Of a stretch of DNA of 64,000 nucleotides, positions 42,064-50,267 are shown piece by piece. Under the pieces are notes generated by a model. That model was not told the origin of the DNA and did not search any database. It was given only the letters and a program-made list of their open reading frames with translations. The position numbers were made by a program, and so were the translations under genes. Every line of letters starts with the position of its first letter. Position 1 is the stretch's first letter. This stretch comes from Microbacterium sp. SLBN-154 (GTDB lineage Bacteria > Actinomycetota > Actinomycetes > Actinomycetales > Microbacteriaceae). The stretch lies in NCBI RefSeq assembly GCF_006715565.1, contig NZ_VFNL01000001.1, positions 1,860,001 to 1,924,000 on the forward strand, read 5' to 3'.

Positions 42064-43259
42064 GCGACGTCGTCGCGATCATCCCCGCCCGGGGCGGGTC
42101 GAAGGGTGTTCCCCGCAAGAATCTGCGTCGCGTCGGCGGCATCCCGCTCATCGGACGCGCGATCCAGGCAGCCCGGCGCTGCGATCTCATCGACCGCGTC
42201 TGCGTCTCGACCGACGACGACGAGATCGCCGCCGTCGCGGAAGAGTGGGGAGCCGAGGTCATCCGGCGCCCCGCCGACCTCTCGGGCGACACCGCGAGCT
42301 CCGAGTCGGCGATCCTCCACGCCCTCGACGACCTCGAGGCGCGCGACGTCAACGTCGGCGTCGTGGCGTTCCTGCAGGCCACCTCGCCGTTCATCGACAG
42401 CGAAGCCCTCGCCGGCGCCATCCGCCTGGTGCAGCAGCGCCGCCGCGACAGCGTGTTCTCGGCGATCGAGACGTACGGCTTCCTCTGGCGCAAAGGCACC
42501 GGCGACTGCGCCGAGGCGATCAACCACCGCGCCGAGCACCGTCCGCGCCGGCAGGACCGCGAACCGCACTACCTCGAGACGGGCGCGTTCTACGTCATGC
42601 GAGCCCGGGGGTTCCGCACGGTCCGGCACCGCTTCTTCGGCAGCATCGGGATCGCCGCGGTGCCCGAGCGCACCGCGATCGAGATCGACTCCTTCGCCGA
42701 GCTCGAGCTCGCACGCGCCCTCGCTCCTCTCATCGACGCACCTGAACCCCTCGATGTCGATGCGGTCGTCACCGACTTCGACGGCGTGCACACCGACGAC
42801 ACCGTCACCGTCACCGAGTCCGGTGTGGAGGCGGTGCGCGTCAGCCGCTCCGACGGCATGGGCGTCGCGCGCCTGCGCGCCGCGCAGATCCCCGTTCTCA
42901 TCCTCTCGACCGAAGAGAACCCGGTCGTCAGCGCCCGGGGGCGGAAACTCCGCGTCGAGGTCGTCCAGGGCGTCGGCGACAAGGCCGGGGCGCTCCGCGG
43001 CTGGGCCGATGCCGCACGCATCCCGCTGTCGCGGATCGCCTACCTCGGCAACGACGTCAACGACGTGCCGGCGATGGACATCGTGGGCTGGCCCGTCGCC
43101 GTCGGTGACGCCGACCCCGTCGTCCTGAGCGCCGCGCGCGTCGTCCTCGACCGACACGGCGGCGACGGCGCCGTGCGCGAGCTCGCCGAGCGTGTGCTCC
43201 GCGCCCGCCGCGGCCCGACATCCCTTCCCTACCTCCAGGAGAACAGGACCACCCCATGA
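42060..43259 (+). CDS. Acylneuraminate cytidylyltransferase fused to a HAD (KdsC-like) phosphatase
   Basis: This 399-residue bifunctional protein has residues 1-225 as a CMP-nonulosonate synthetase. They include VVAIIPARGGSKGVPRKNLRRVGGIPLIGRAI, STDDDEIAAVAEEWGAEVIRRPADLSGDTASSESAILHAL, LQATSPFIDSEAL and the late IEIDSFAELELARAL. Residues about 232-395 form a HAD phosphatase like KdsC: VVTDFDGVHTDD (D239 nucleophile, D241), ILSTEENPVVSARGRKL and IAYLGNDVNDVPAMDIVGWPVAVGDA. The phosphatase probably dephosphorylates a nonulosonate 9-phosphate before CMP activation. ATGA overlaps link it to the genes on both sides. Confidence 0.9.
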   Translation: MSDVVAIIPARGGSKGVPRKNLRRVGGIPLIGRAIQAARRCDLIDRVCVSTDDDEIAAVAEEWGAEVIRRPADLSGDTASSESAILHALDDLEARDVNVGVVAFLQATSPFIDSEALAGAIRLVQQRRRDSVFSAIETYGFLWRKGTGDCAEAINHRAEHRPRRQDREPHYLETGAFYVMRARGFRTVRHRFFGSIGIAAVPERTAIEIDSFAELELARALAPLIDAPEPLDVDAVVTDFDGVHTDDTVTVTESGVEAVRVSRSDGMGVARLRAAQIPVLILSTEENPVVSARGRKLRVEVVQGVGDKAGALRGWADAARIPLSRIAYLGNDVNDVPAMDIVGWPVAVGDADPVVLSAARVVLDRHGGDGAVRELAERVLRARRGPTSLPYLQENRTTP

Positions 43260-44128
43260 CCGTCACCATCGGCTCCCGCGTCATCGGAGGCGGCCACCCC
43301 GCCTACGTCATCGGCGAGATCGGACTGAACCATAACGGCGATGTCGAGATCGCCAAACGTCTCATCGACGTCGCCGCCGACGCGGGCGTCGACGCCGTGA
43401 AGTTCCAGAAGCGCACGCCCGAGATCTCGACCCCGGAGCACATGCGCGACATCCCGCGCGAGACGCCGTGGGGAACGATGAGCTACCTCGACTACCGTCG
43501 CCGTGTCGAGTTCGATCGCGATCAGTACATCGAGATCTCCGACCACGCCATCCTGCGAGGACTGGAGTGGTTCGCCTCGCCATGGGATGTGCCGAGCGTG
43601 GCGTTCCTGGAAGACCTGGGCGTCGGTGCGCACAAGGTCGCCTCCGCGTGCCTGACCGACCGCGCGCTGCTGAGCGCCCTCTGCGACACCGGCAAGCCGG
43701 TCATCCTCTCCACCGGCATGTCGACGATGGCGCAGATCAGCGCGGCCGTCGACGTTCTCGGCACCGATGACCTCGTGCTGCTGCACGCCACCTCCACCTA
43801 CCCGATGGAGCCCGAGGAGGCCAACCTGCGCATGATCCCCGCGCTGCGCGACCGCTTCCCCGGAGTGCCCGTGGGGTACTCCGGCCACGAACGCGGCCTC
43901 CAGGTCTCGCTCGCCGCGGTCGCTCTGGGCGCGGTCGCCGTCGAACGCCACATCACGCTCGATCGCACGATGTGGGGCTCCGACCATGCCGCCTCCCTCG
44001 AACCCGCCGGCCTGCAGCACCTCGTGCGCGACATCCGGATTATCGAGGCAGCTCTGGGAGACGGCGTCAAGCGCGTGTACGACAGTGAGCGAGGCCCCCT
44101 GGCCAAGCTCCGCCGCGTCCCGACGTGA
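43256..44128 (+). CDS. N-acetylneuraminate synthase family protein (NeuB-like), SAF domain absent
   Basis: This 290-residue TIM-barrel enzyme condenses PEP with a hexose or hexosamine substrate to give a nine-carbon sugar. Conserved motifs are VIGEIGLNHNGDVEIAKRLIDVAADAGVDAVKFQKRTPE, FASPWDVPSVAFLEDLGVGAHKVASA and KPVILSTGMSTMAQISAAVDVL. The metal histidines are H211 in YSGHERG and H232 in ERHITLDRTMWGSDHAASLEP. Typical NeuB proteins reach about 340-350 residues with a C-terminal SAF domain. This one stops after the barrel. It is coupled to the synthetase/phosphatase gene by an ATGA overlap. Confidence 0.9.
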   Translation: MTVTIGSRVIGGGHPAYVIGEIGLNHNGDVEIAKRLIDVAADAGVDAVKFQKRTPEISTPEHMRDIPRETPWGTMSYLDYRRRVEFDRDQYIEISDHAILRGLEWFASPWDVPSVAFLEDLGVGAHKVASACLTDRALLSALCDTGKPVILSTGMSTMAQISAAVDVLGTDDLVLLHATSTYPMEPEEANLRMIPALRDRFPGVPVGYSGHERGLQVSLAAVALGAVAVERHITLDRTMWGSDHAASLEPAGLQHLVRDIRIIEAALGDGVKRVYDSERGPLAKLRRVPT

Positions 44129-44141
44129 CGGGTTCTCCCTC

Positions 44142-45446
44142 GTGACAGGCGCGGCCGCCGGCATACTGCCGCCGCGGAGGATCCGGGTCGTCGGTATCGC
44201 CGACACCGACTCGTACGTGAAGTGGGCGGCGGCGCTTGTGGGAAGCGCTCCGGCCACCTGGGACCGCTCGATGCGGATCCTCGATACGCCGCTGGCGGTA
44301 TCGGACGACCAGCTGCGCGCGGCTTTGACCACGAGCGGCCTGTCCGTCGACGCCGTCGCGCGGCTGACGCTCGCGCAGCTGGAGGAGAGCGTCGCCGACG
44401 ATCCGCCGGATGTGGTGATCATCGGCGCGCGCGGCCCGTTGGCCCGCGTTCTCGTGCGTCTGTTCGCCACCCTTCCGGGGCGACCGGTCGTGGTGACGGG
44501 GCTTCCCGGCATCTCCGTCCCGGCCACCAGGAAAGCTCTGTTCTACCGGCAGGGAGCCGATCTCTTCGTCGTGCACTCCCGGCGCGAGCGGACGGAGTTC
44601 GCAGCGCTGTCGGCGACCACCGGTCTGCCCCACCGCTTCGCCCTGGCCACCCTGCCCTTCGCTGCCGCGGCCGCGCGGGCGGGCGGTCAGGGGCGTGCCC
44701 CCGAGGCGACCGACATCGTCTTCGCCGCCCAGGCCATCGTGCCGAGTGACCGGGAAGATCGCGTGAGGTTGGCCGGGATGCTCCGGAGCCTCGCATCGGC
44801 GGACAGCTCACGGCGCGTCGTGGTCAAGCTTCGCGCCGCAGCGGGGGAGCACCAGACCCACCTCGAGCGCGACGCGTTTCCCGAGCTCCTGCGCTCCCTC
44901 GGTGAGTCGCCGGAGAACCTCGTCCTGTCGACGGCGCCGATGCAGGCGGCCCTCGATCAAGCCGCCGGACTGGTCACGGTCAGCTCGACCGCGGCGATCG
45001 AGGCCATCGCCCGCGGCATCCCGGTTCTGGCGCTCGATACATTCGGCGTCTCGCCCGCGCTCATCAACGTGGTCTTCGAGGGCAGCGGCCTCCTCGGGGG
45101 CGAGGACGACCTGCTCGCGGGTCGATTCCGGCTCCCGGCGGCGTCGTGGTTGCGGGAGAACTACCTGCACGACCCGGCAGAGGATGACTGGATCCCGGCC
45201 GTCGAGCGGATGGTCGGGTTCCGGCGACAGGGGCTGCTGGCTCACCCCGCGCTCCCCACGGGACGCGGAGGGCGCCTGCGTCTGGCCTGGGAGCGGAAGT
45301 CCGTGTTCGGGGAGATGGACCGTTCACCGGCCGGGCGATGGGCGCTCGCGGTCGGGGTGCCCGCGCGAACCGTCGTGCGGACGGCGCGGCGCGTCCGCAC
45401 CCGGCTTCAGGTGTCGCGTTCGGCCGGGCCGATGTCTTCGCGGTGA
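44142..45446 (+). CDS. DUF6716 putative glycosyltransferase
   Basis: This 434-residue protein resembles GT-B enzymes annotated as DUF6716. The N-terminal half has IRVVGIADTDSYVKWAAALVG and PPDVVIIGARGPLARVLVRLFATLPGRPVVVTGLPGISVPATRKALFYRQGADLFVVHSRRE. The C-terminal half has IVFAAQAIVPSDREDRVRLAGML, VVVKLRAAAGEHQTHLE and the donor-site-like GLVTVSSTAAIEAIARGIPVLALDTFGVSPALINVVFEGSGLLGG. The start is GTG, 13 bp after neuB. The 3' end overlaps the antisense MetS-like gene by 40 bp. Presence in the nonulosonate locus suggests it extends or modifies the same glycan. Confidence 0.82.
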   Translation: MTGAAAGILPPRRIRVVGIADTDSYVKWAAALVGSAPATWDRSMRILDTPLAVSDDQLRAALTTSGLSVDAVARLTLAQLEESVADDPPDVVIIGARGPLARVLVRLFATLPGRPVVVTGLPGISVPATRKALFYRQGADLFVVHSRRERTEFAALSATTGLPHRFALATLPFAAAAARAGGQGRAPEATDIVFAAQAIVPSDREDRVRLAGMLRSLASADSSRRVVVKLRAAAGEHQTHLERDAFPELLRSLGESPENLVLSTAPMQAALDQAAGLVTVSSTAAIEAIARGIPVLALDTFGVSPALINVVFEGSGLLGGEDDLLAGRFRLPAASWLRENYLHDPAEDDWIPAVERMVGFRRQGLLAHPALPTGRGGRLRLAWERKSVFGEMDRSPAGRWALAVGVPARTVVRTARRVRTRLQVSRSAGPMSSR

Positions 45447-45574
45447 TCATCCGTCCCACCCGGGGGGTACTCGCTGGGCTCGGGGCGCGAGCGAAGGAAG
45501 AGGATGCTGACGGCCAGCCCTCCCCAGACGATGACGATCGACAGGATCAGGAATGTGATGGCGAGACCGGTCAT
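45407..45574 (-). CDS. Methionine/alanine importer small subunit (MetS-like)
   Basis: This 55-residue protein has one transmembrane helix (MTGLAITFLILSIVIVWGGLAVSILFL) and a charged, proline-rich tail. Single-helix partners of this kind are needed by NSS-family methionine/alanine importers of actinobacteria (MetS of MetPS). The ATG at 45574 overlaps the stop of the transporter gene by four bases (ATGA), as expected for coupled subunits. The last 40 bp overlap tail to tail with the DUF6716 gene. Confidence 0.85.
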   Translation of the reverse strand: MTGLAITFLILSIVIVWGGLAVSILFLRSRPEPSEYPPGGTDDHREDIGPAERDT

Positions 45575-47163
45575 TTCGCGTGCTCCTTCCGGGTCTCCGC
45601 CTGGCCTTCGGGCGGGAACGACGGCCACGCGCGGAAGTCATCCGGCGAGTCGCGCCACTTCAGCGCCGACATCACGATGGCAGCGACCACGATGAAACCG
45701 ATCGTGCCCCAGCCGAACACCAGCAGGTACCACTCGGGAAGTCCGCCGTACCCCTCCACGATCAGCACGACGATGCGCTGGATCAGCATGTAGGCCAGCA
45801 CGATCGGTGCGAGGACTCCCACGAGCACCACCCACACGCGCCCGACCTGGAATGTCGACACCGCATTGAGGTGGTAGCGGAGCTCGGGGCCGCCGCGCAG
45901 CACCCAGATCACCACGATCGTGGTCAGCACCGCCGAGGCGACGATGCCCACATTGTTGGCGTACTGGTCGGTGACGTCGAGGGCCAGGAGGCCGGTGGTG
46001 GTGGAGAAGAGCAGGATCGACAGCACCGCCGAGACCGAACCCACGGCGGTGGCCGCCACCCGCGGTGTCAGTCGGAACTTCTCCTGGAACGCCGCCGAGA
46101 CGACCTGCAGGACCGAGATCAGCGACGTGAAGCCGGCGAGGGTGAGGGAGCCGAAGAACAGGCAGCCGAACAGCGGCCCGCCGGGCATCTGCGACACGAT
46201 CGCGGGGAAGGTGATGAACGACAGACCCACGCCGGTCAGGCCCTCGAGCTCGGCGACCTGGATGCCCTGCTGGAAGGCGAAGAACCCCAGCGTGGCGAAG
46301 ACGCCGATGCCGGCGAGGATCTCGAAAGACGAGTTCGCGAATGCCACGACCAGGCCGGGCGAGGTCAGATTCGACCGCCGACGCCGGTAGGAGGCATAGG
46401 TGATCATGATGCCGAACGCGATCGACAGCGAGAAGAAGATCTGGCTGTACGCCGCGATCCACACATTCGGATCGCCCAGGGCCGCCCAGTTCGGCGTGAA
46501 GAGGGCGTTCAGCCCGTCGGCTGCGCCGTCGAGGAAGAGGGCGCGGACGACGAGGACCAGGAAGGCCGCGATGAGGATGGGGAGGAAGATGACGTTCGCC
46601 CGCTGCAGGCCCTTTGCTACTCCCGCGGCGAGCACGAGGATCGCCGCGATCCACACCACTGCGAGGGGGATGAGCACGCCCGGGACGAACTCCAGGCTCA
46701 ACCCGGGGTCGCCGACCTGCAGGTAGTCGGCCTGGAAGAAGGTCGCCGGGTCATCTCCCCAGCGCAGGTCGAAGGAGAAGACGAAGTAGCTGAGCGCCCA
46801 GGCGATCACGGCCGTGTAGTAGAGGCCGATGACGAAGGCGATCGCCACCTGGAACCATCCGAGCGACTCGGTGAAGCGCCCGATCGATCGGCCGATGCGC
46901 CGGAAGGCGGTGGGGGCAGCACCCCGGAACCGGTGCCCGAGGGCGTAATCGAGGAACAGGATCGGGATGCCCGCGGTCAGGAGCGCGACCAGATAGGGGA
47001 TGAGGAACGCCCCACCGCCGTTCTCGTAGGCGACCCCCGGGAAACGCCAGATGTTGCCGAGGCCGACCGCCGACCCGATGGCCGAGAGGATGAAGCCGAC
47101 CTGGCCGGTCCACTGCTCGCGGGGCCGGGCCGTAGCCGAAGGGGCGGGGGCGTTCTGAGTCAC
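45571..47163 (-). CDS. NSS family sodium-dependent amino-acid transporter (MetP-like)
   Basis: This 530-residue LeuT-fold symporter probably imports methionine and/or alanine. It begins with a disordered start and then WTGQVGFILSAIGSAVGLGNIWRFPGVAYENGGGAFLIPYLVALLTAGIPILFLDYALGH, the canonical NSS helix-1 sodium/substrate motif. Twelve helices can be read; FSLSIAFGIMITYASYRRR and GLSFITFPAIVSQMPGG are characteristic. The GTG at 47163 follows a perfect GGAGG ribosome-binding site at good spacing. An upstream in-frame ATG would add 25 arginine-rich residues and is less likely. It is paired with the small subunit gene. Confidence 0.92.
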   Translation of the reverse strand: MTQNAPAPSATARPREQWTGQVGFILSAIGSAVGLGNIWRFPGVAYENGGGAFLIPYLVALLTAGIPILFLDYALGHRFRGAAPTAFRRIGRSIGRFTESLGWFQVAIAFVIGLYYTAVIAWALSYFVFSFDLRWGDDPATFFQADYLQVGDPGLSLEFVPGVLIPLAVVWIAAILVLAAGVAKGLQRANVIFLPILIAAFLVLVVRALFLDGAADGLNALFTPNWAALGDPNVWIAAYSQIFFSLSIAFGIMITYASYRRRRSNLTSPGLVVAFANSSFEILAGIGVFATLGFFAFQQGIQVAELEGLTGVGLSFITFPAIVSQMPGGPLFGCLFFGSLTLAGFTSLISVLQVVSAAFQEKFRLTPRVAATAVGSVSAVLSILLFSTTTGLLALDVTDQYANNVGIVASAVLTTIVVIWVLRGGPELRYHLNAVSTFQVGRVWVVLVGVLAPIVLAYMLIQRIVVLIVEGYGGLPEWYLLVFGWGTIGFIVVAAIVMSALKWRDSPDDFRAWPSFPPEGQAETRKEHAK

Positions 47164-47255
47164 TGTCGTCCTCCGTCGTGGCTGTGGTGCGTCACCGCGG
47201 TGCCCCCGCACGCTACCAGTCCCGAGGGCGGGCGACACCCCTCATCGACCGCCCG

Positions 47256-48299
47256 TCACGGATTCCCCTCGCTGAGCTGATCGTGGATGCGGCGCAGGTC
47301 TTCCATCAACGAACCCACGACGATCCAGTTCGTCGCCGACGGCGCGGTCAGCCGCAGGGGTGCGGTCAGCGCCGGGATCGTCGTCGTCGCCGTCGGCTCC
47401 GCGTCACCCGACCGGGGGGCGCGGCGCAGATCCAGGCGGATGTCGTGCGCCGCGCGACGCAGCTGATCGGCGATCGCGAGGACAGCGGGCTCGGTGGCGA
47501 GAGTGGCGTCGTAGTGGTCGTAGACAGCACGCGTCATCCCGATCGTCTGGGTCACGATGGGACCGAAGAGGGCGAGGAGCTGCTCGACCTCGCCGAGCTC
47601 GCGTCGATACCGCCGGGCCCGCGGATTGAGCGAGAGCGAGTCGCGCGCCGTCGCGATGGCCTCGTCGGCGTCGACCACCATCGGCCGCAGCAGCCGGACG
47701 GTGAGCATGAGCTCTTCGATCTGCGGACGCGTCTGCTGCGCGGTGAGAGCATCGGCGAGGCGTTCGAGGGATCGGGCGAGTTCCTCCCCGACCCGGTCGA
47801 CGGCTTCGTGTGCAGGAGCCACGGCGACCGGCGGCACCATCACGATGTGGACCACCATTCCGATGAGGGCGCCGATGATGGTCTCGAGGATGCGGTCGAC
47901 GGCGTAATCAGGGGTGGTGGCGCCCAGGGCGAGCACGAGCACCGCGCTGATGGCGACCTGGTTCGCCGTTCCCGCCGTCACGCGAGCCGCCCAGGCCACG
48001 ATCAGGGCGACGATGATCGCGACCAGGACCACCCAGGTGGCATCGCCGAACACCATCCCGAGCCCCGAGGCGATGGCCACACCCACGATGACCCCGACGC
48101 TGCGTTCGATCGCCTTCGCGAACGACTGGTTGAGGCTCGGCTGCACCACGAGAAGCGCGGCGATCGCGGCGAACACCGGGGGAGGACCCTGGATCAGCCA
48201 GCCGGCGACGAGCCAGGCAGCCACGGTCGCGATCGCCGATTTGGCCACCTGCAGCACAGGCGCGCGACGCGGCGCGCGGATCGCCGAGGTCAGTCGCAT
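47256..48299 (-). CDS. FUSC family membrane protein (aromatic acid exporter-like)
   Basis: This 347-residue protein has an N-terminal membrane half with about five to six helices. It includes KSAIATVAAWLVAGWLIQGPPPVFAAIAALLVVQPSLNQSFAKAIERSVGVIVGVAIASGLGMVFG, the FUSC signature. A cytoplasmic helical half follows (VDRVGEELARSLERLADALTAQQTRPQIEELM and later). Family members export aromatic acids or affect the envelope; the substrate here is unknown. The ATG at 48299 has TAGCGT 6 nt upstream, so it may be leaderless. It is divergent from the NAD(P)-binding protein gene. Confidence 0.85.
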   Translation of the reverse strand: MRLTSAIRAPRRAPVLQVAKSAIATVAAWLVAGWLIQGPPPVFAAIAALLVVQPSLNQSFAKAIERSVGVIVGVAIASGLGMVFGDATWVVLVAIIVALIVAWAARVTAGTANQVAISAVLVLALGATTPDYAVDRILETIIGALIGMVVHIVMVPPVAVAPAHEAVDRVGEELARSLERLADALTAQQTRPQIEELMLTVRLLRPMVVDADEAIATARDSLSLNPRARRYRRELGEVEQLLALFGPIVTQTIGMTRAVYDHYDATLATEPAVLAIADQLRRAAHDIRLDLRRAPRSGDAEPTATTTIPALTAPLRLTAPSATNWIVVGSLMEDLRRIHDQLSEGNP

Positions 48300-48305
48300 A
48301 CCTCA

Positions 48306-48311
48306 ACGCTA
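48306..48311 (-). promoter_or_regulatory. Putative -10 element (leaderless) for the FUSC gene
   Basis: On the minus strand TAGCGT lies exactly 6 nt before ATG 48299. Confidence 0.4.
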
Positions 48312-48384
48312 GCCACGTCGGGCGGGGTTGACAGCGCCGACGACGCCCGATGGGCTGAGGGTTCGTCGAAGAGAAGGAGAGCGG

Positions 48385-49044
48385 ATGTCTCGGGTGCTGG
48401 TTTTCGGTGGACACGGCAAGGTCGCGATGCTCCTGGCGCCGCTGCTGGTCTCGCGGGGGGACGAGGTGACCGCGGTCATCCGGAATCCCGCCCACGTCGA
48501 GGAGGTCGAGGGCACGGGTGCGACGCCGCGCGTGGCCGACATCGAGCAGCTCGACACCGAGGCGCTCGCCGAGCTGGTGGCGGGCCACGACGCGATCGTC
48601 TGGTCGGCCGGTGCCGGCGGCGGCGACGCCGCGCGCACGTACGCGGTGGACCGCGATGCGGCGATCCGCTCGATGGACGCCGCGGGCCGGGCGGGTGTCG
48701 AACGATACGTGATGGTGTCGTGGCTGGGCTCCAAGGCCGATCACGGCGTGCCCGAAGACGACGACTTCTTCCCCTACGCCGATGCCAAGCTCGCCGCCGA
48801 CGATCATCTGCGCGGCACCGAACTGGAGTGGACGGTGCTCGGACCGGGCGCACTCCTGGATGAACCCGGCACAGGACGGATCACCATCGATCCCGACGGC
48901 CGCGGTGCGGTACCGCGCGCCGACGTCGCCGCCGCCGTCGCGGCGGCGCTGGTCGAGCCCGCGACGGTCCGGCGGACGCTGCGCTTCGGCGGGGGAGAGC
49001 AGCCGATCGCCGAGGCCTTCGTCGCCGCATCCGACGCGCGATAG
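48385..49044 (+). CDS. NAD(P)H-binding protein (atypical SDR)
   Basis: This 219-residue Rossmann protein resembles the YwnB/BLVRB-like atypical short-chain dehydrogenases. The dinucleotide motif is SRVLVFGGHGKVAMLLAPLLVSRGDEVTAVIRNPAHVEEVEGTGATPRVADIEQLD (GGHGKVA in place of GGxGxxG). GHDAIVWSAGAGGGD, RAGVERYVMVSWLGS and the YADAKLAADDHLRGTELEWTVLGPGALLDEPGTGRI block follow. A GAGAAGGAGA ribosome-binding site precedes the ATG. The reaction is unknown. Confidence 0.87.
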   Translation: MSRVLVFGGHGKVAMLLAPLLVSRGDEVTAVIRNPAHVEEVEGTGATPRVADIEQLDTEALAELVAGHDAIVWSAGAGGGDAARTYAVDRDAAIRSMDAAGRAGVERYVMVSWLGSKADHGVPEDDDFFPYADAKLAADDHLRGTELEWTVLGPGALLDEPGTGRITIDPDGRGAVPRADVAAAVAAALVEPATVRRTLRFGGGEQPIAEAFVAASDAR

Positions 49045-49080
49045 CGCTCCGGGACGCAGCTCACCCCTCGTGGCGTCCGC

Positions 49081-49086
49081 TACGGT
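49081..49086 (+). promoter_or_regulatory. Putative -10 element (leaderless) for the MarR gene
   Basis: TACGGT lies exactly 6 nt before the ATG at 49093. Confidence 0.4.
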
Positions 49087-49092
49087 CGAAGT

Positions 49093-49590
49093 ATGAGCGG
49101 GGAGGCCCGGGAGAGGGATGACGACGTCGATCTGCTGATCGACGCGTGGTCCCGTCGGCTCCCCGACGTCGATCTCACTCCGCTTGATGTCATGTCGCGA
49201 CTGAGGCGCGTCGCGCTGCGACTCGCCCGCCTGCGCGCCGAGGCCTTCTTCAGCGCAGGTCTGTCGGTATGGGAGTTCGATGTGCTGGCCGCTCTGCGTC
49301 GAGCGGAGGACCCTCACGAGCTGAGCCCTGCGCAGCTGATCGAATCCACCATGATCGGCAGCGCGGCGATGACCAACCGTCTGGAGAAGCTCGCCGCACG
49401 CGGCCTCGTCGAGCGGCGGCCGAACCCGCGCGACGGTCGCGGCGTGCTCGTGCGCCTGAGTCCCGAGGGCACCGAGCGCGTCGACGCCGCAATGACGGAG
49501 CTCGTCCGCCGGGAGGCCGAGGAGCTCGCGGGGCTGTCGCGCGAGGAGCAGGGCCTGCTGACCCGTCTCCTGGGCCGGCTCCTGGTCTGA
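49093..49590 (+). CDS. MarR family winged-helix transcriptional regulator
   Basis: This 165-residue regulator has a helical dimerisation start (DPVD-like DVDLLIDAWSRRLPDVDLTPLDVMSRLRRVALRLARLRAEAFFSAGLSVWEFDVLAALRRAEDPHELSPAQLI). The DNA-binding helix is ESTMIGSAAMTNRLEKLAARGLVERRPNPRDGRGVLVRLSPEG, which is typical of MarR. Its targets are not known. The nearest candidates are the NAD(P)-binding protein gene just upstream and the downstream lipoprotein gene. No clear palindrome was found at its own promoter. Confidence 0.9.
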   Translation: MSGEARERDDDVDLLIDAWSRRLPDVDLTPLDVMSRLRRVALRLARLRAEAFFSAGLSVWEFDVLAALRRAEDPHELSPAQLIESTMIGSAAMTNRLEKLAARGLVERRPNPRDGRGVLVRLSPEGTERVDAAMTELVRREAEELAGLSREEQGLLTRLLGRLLV

Positions 49591-49673
49591 GGCGGACATC
49601 CGGCGGTGTCCTCGCGGAGCCCCCGGCTGCCGCATCCTTTCCTTTCCGCACCCGCTCCTGCCATTGTGAGATC

Positions 49674-50063
49674 ATGCGCAGCCCGAAGCTCGTCCTCGCC
49701 GCCCTCTCCGCGGCGGCATTCGCCCTCTCGCTCAGCGCCTGCGCACCCGGCGCGGCGAATCCCGGGAGCACGTCCGTGATCGCCCCCGTCACCGAGTCGG
49801 CCAACGACCTGCAGGGTGCCACGGTCGAGCTCATCGTCGGTCAGGTGCTCAACATCGACACCGGTGACCTCGCGATCGACAGCTACGAGGGGGAGGTGGC
49901 AGACCCCGCGGTGGCGGAGTTCGTCCAGGGCAGGGATGACGGCAGCGCCACCTTCAACCCCGGCGTGCGTGCGCTCGCCGAGGGCACGACGACGGTGACG
50001 ATGATCAATCAGGACGGCGGGATCCAGCCGCTGGAGTTCACCGTCGAGGTCTCCGCGGGCTGA
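49674..50063 (+). CDS. Small lipoprotein of unknown function
   Basis: This 129-residue protein has the signal peptide MRSPKLVLAALSAAAFALSLSAC (lipobox LSAC, Cys23). A short linker comes next. A beta-rich domain follows, VELIVGQVLNIDTGDLAIDSYEGEVADPAVAEFVQGRDDGSATFNPGVRALAEGTTTVTMINQDGGIQPLEFTVEV. It looks like a bacterial Ig-like fold ending in a typical TTTVTMxxxDG...LEFTVEV strand pair. CATTGT lies 6 nt before the ATG. It precedes rpsA. Confidence 0.75.
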   Translation: MRSPKLVLAALSAAAFALSLSACAPGAANPGSTSVIAPVTESANDLQGATVELIVGQVLNIDTGDLAIDSYEGEVADPAVAEFVQGRDDGSATFNPGVRALAEGTTTVTMINQDGGIQPLEFTVEVSAG

Positions 50064-50073
50064 CGCTGTCTGA

Positions 50074-50098
50074 TAACCTGAAGTGTCACGCGTGTGAC
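50074..50098 (+). promoter_or_regulatory. Putative rpsA promoter with an adjacent dyad
   Basis: TAACCT (50074-50079) could be a -10. The dyad GTCAC-GCGT-GTGAC (50085-50098) lies just downstream, where an operator could sit. About 170 nt of leader follow before the rpsA ATG, with no gene. No good -35 is seen. Confidence 0.35.
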
Positions 50099-50267
50099 GG
50101 TTCCACCATGCCCGGTTTCGATCTCGGGATGACGTGTGGGCCGGTGCGCCACATGTGACGCCGTACGACCACAATCCGCTCCGCCTCGGGGCCGGAACCC
50201 GTCCGCTTCCGCGTGCGGATCAGGCAGCCGAGGCCCGAACACCACACCACCAAGGACAACCCACTAC

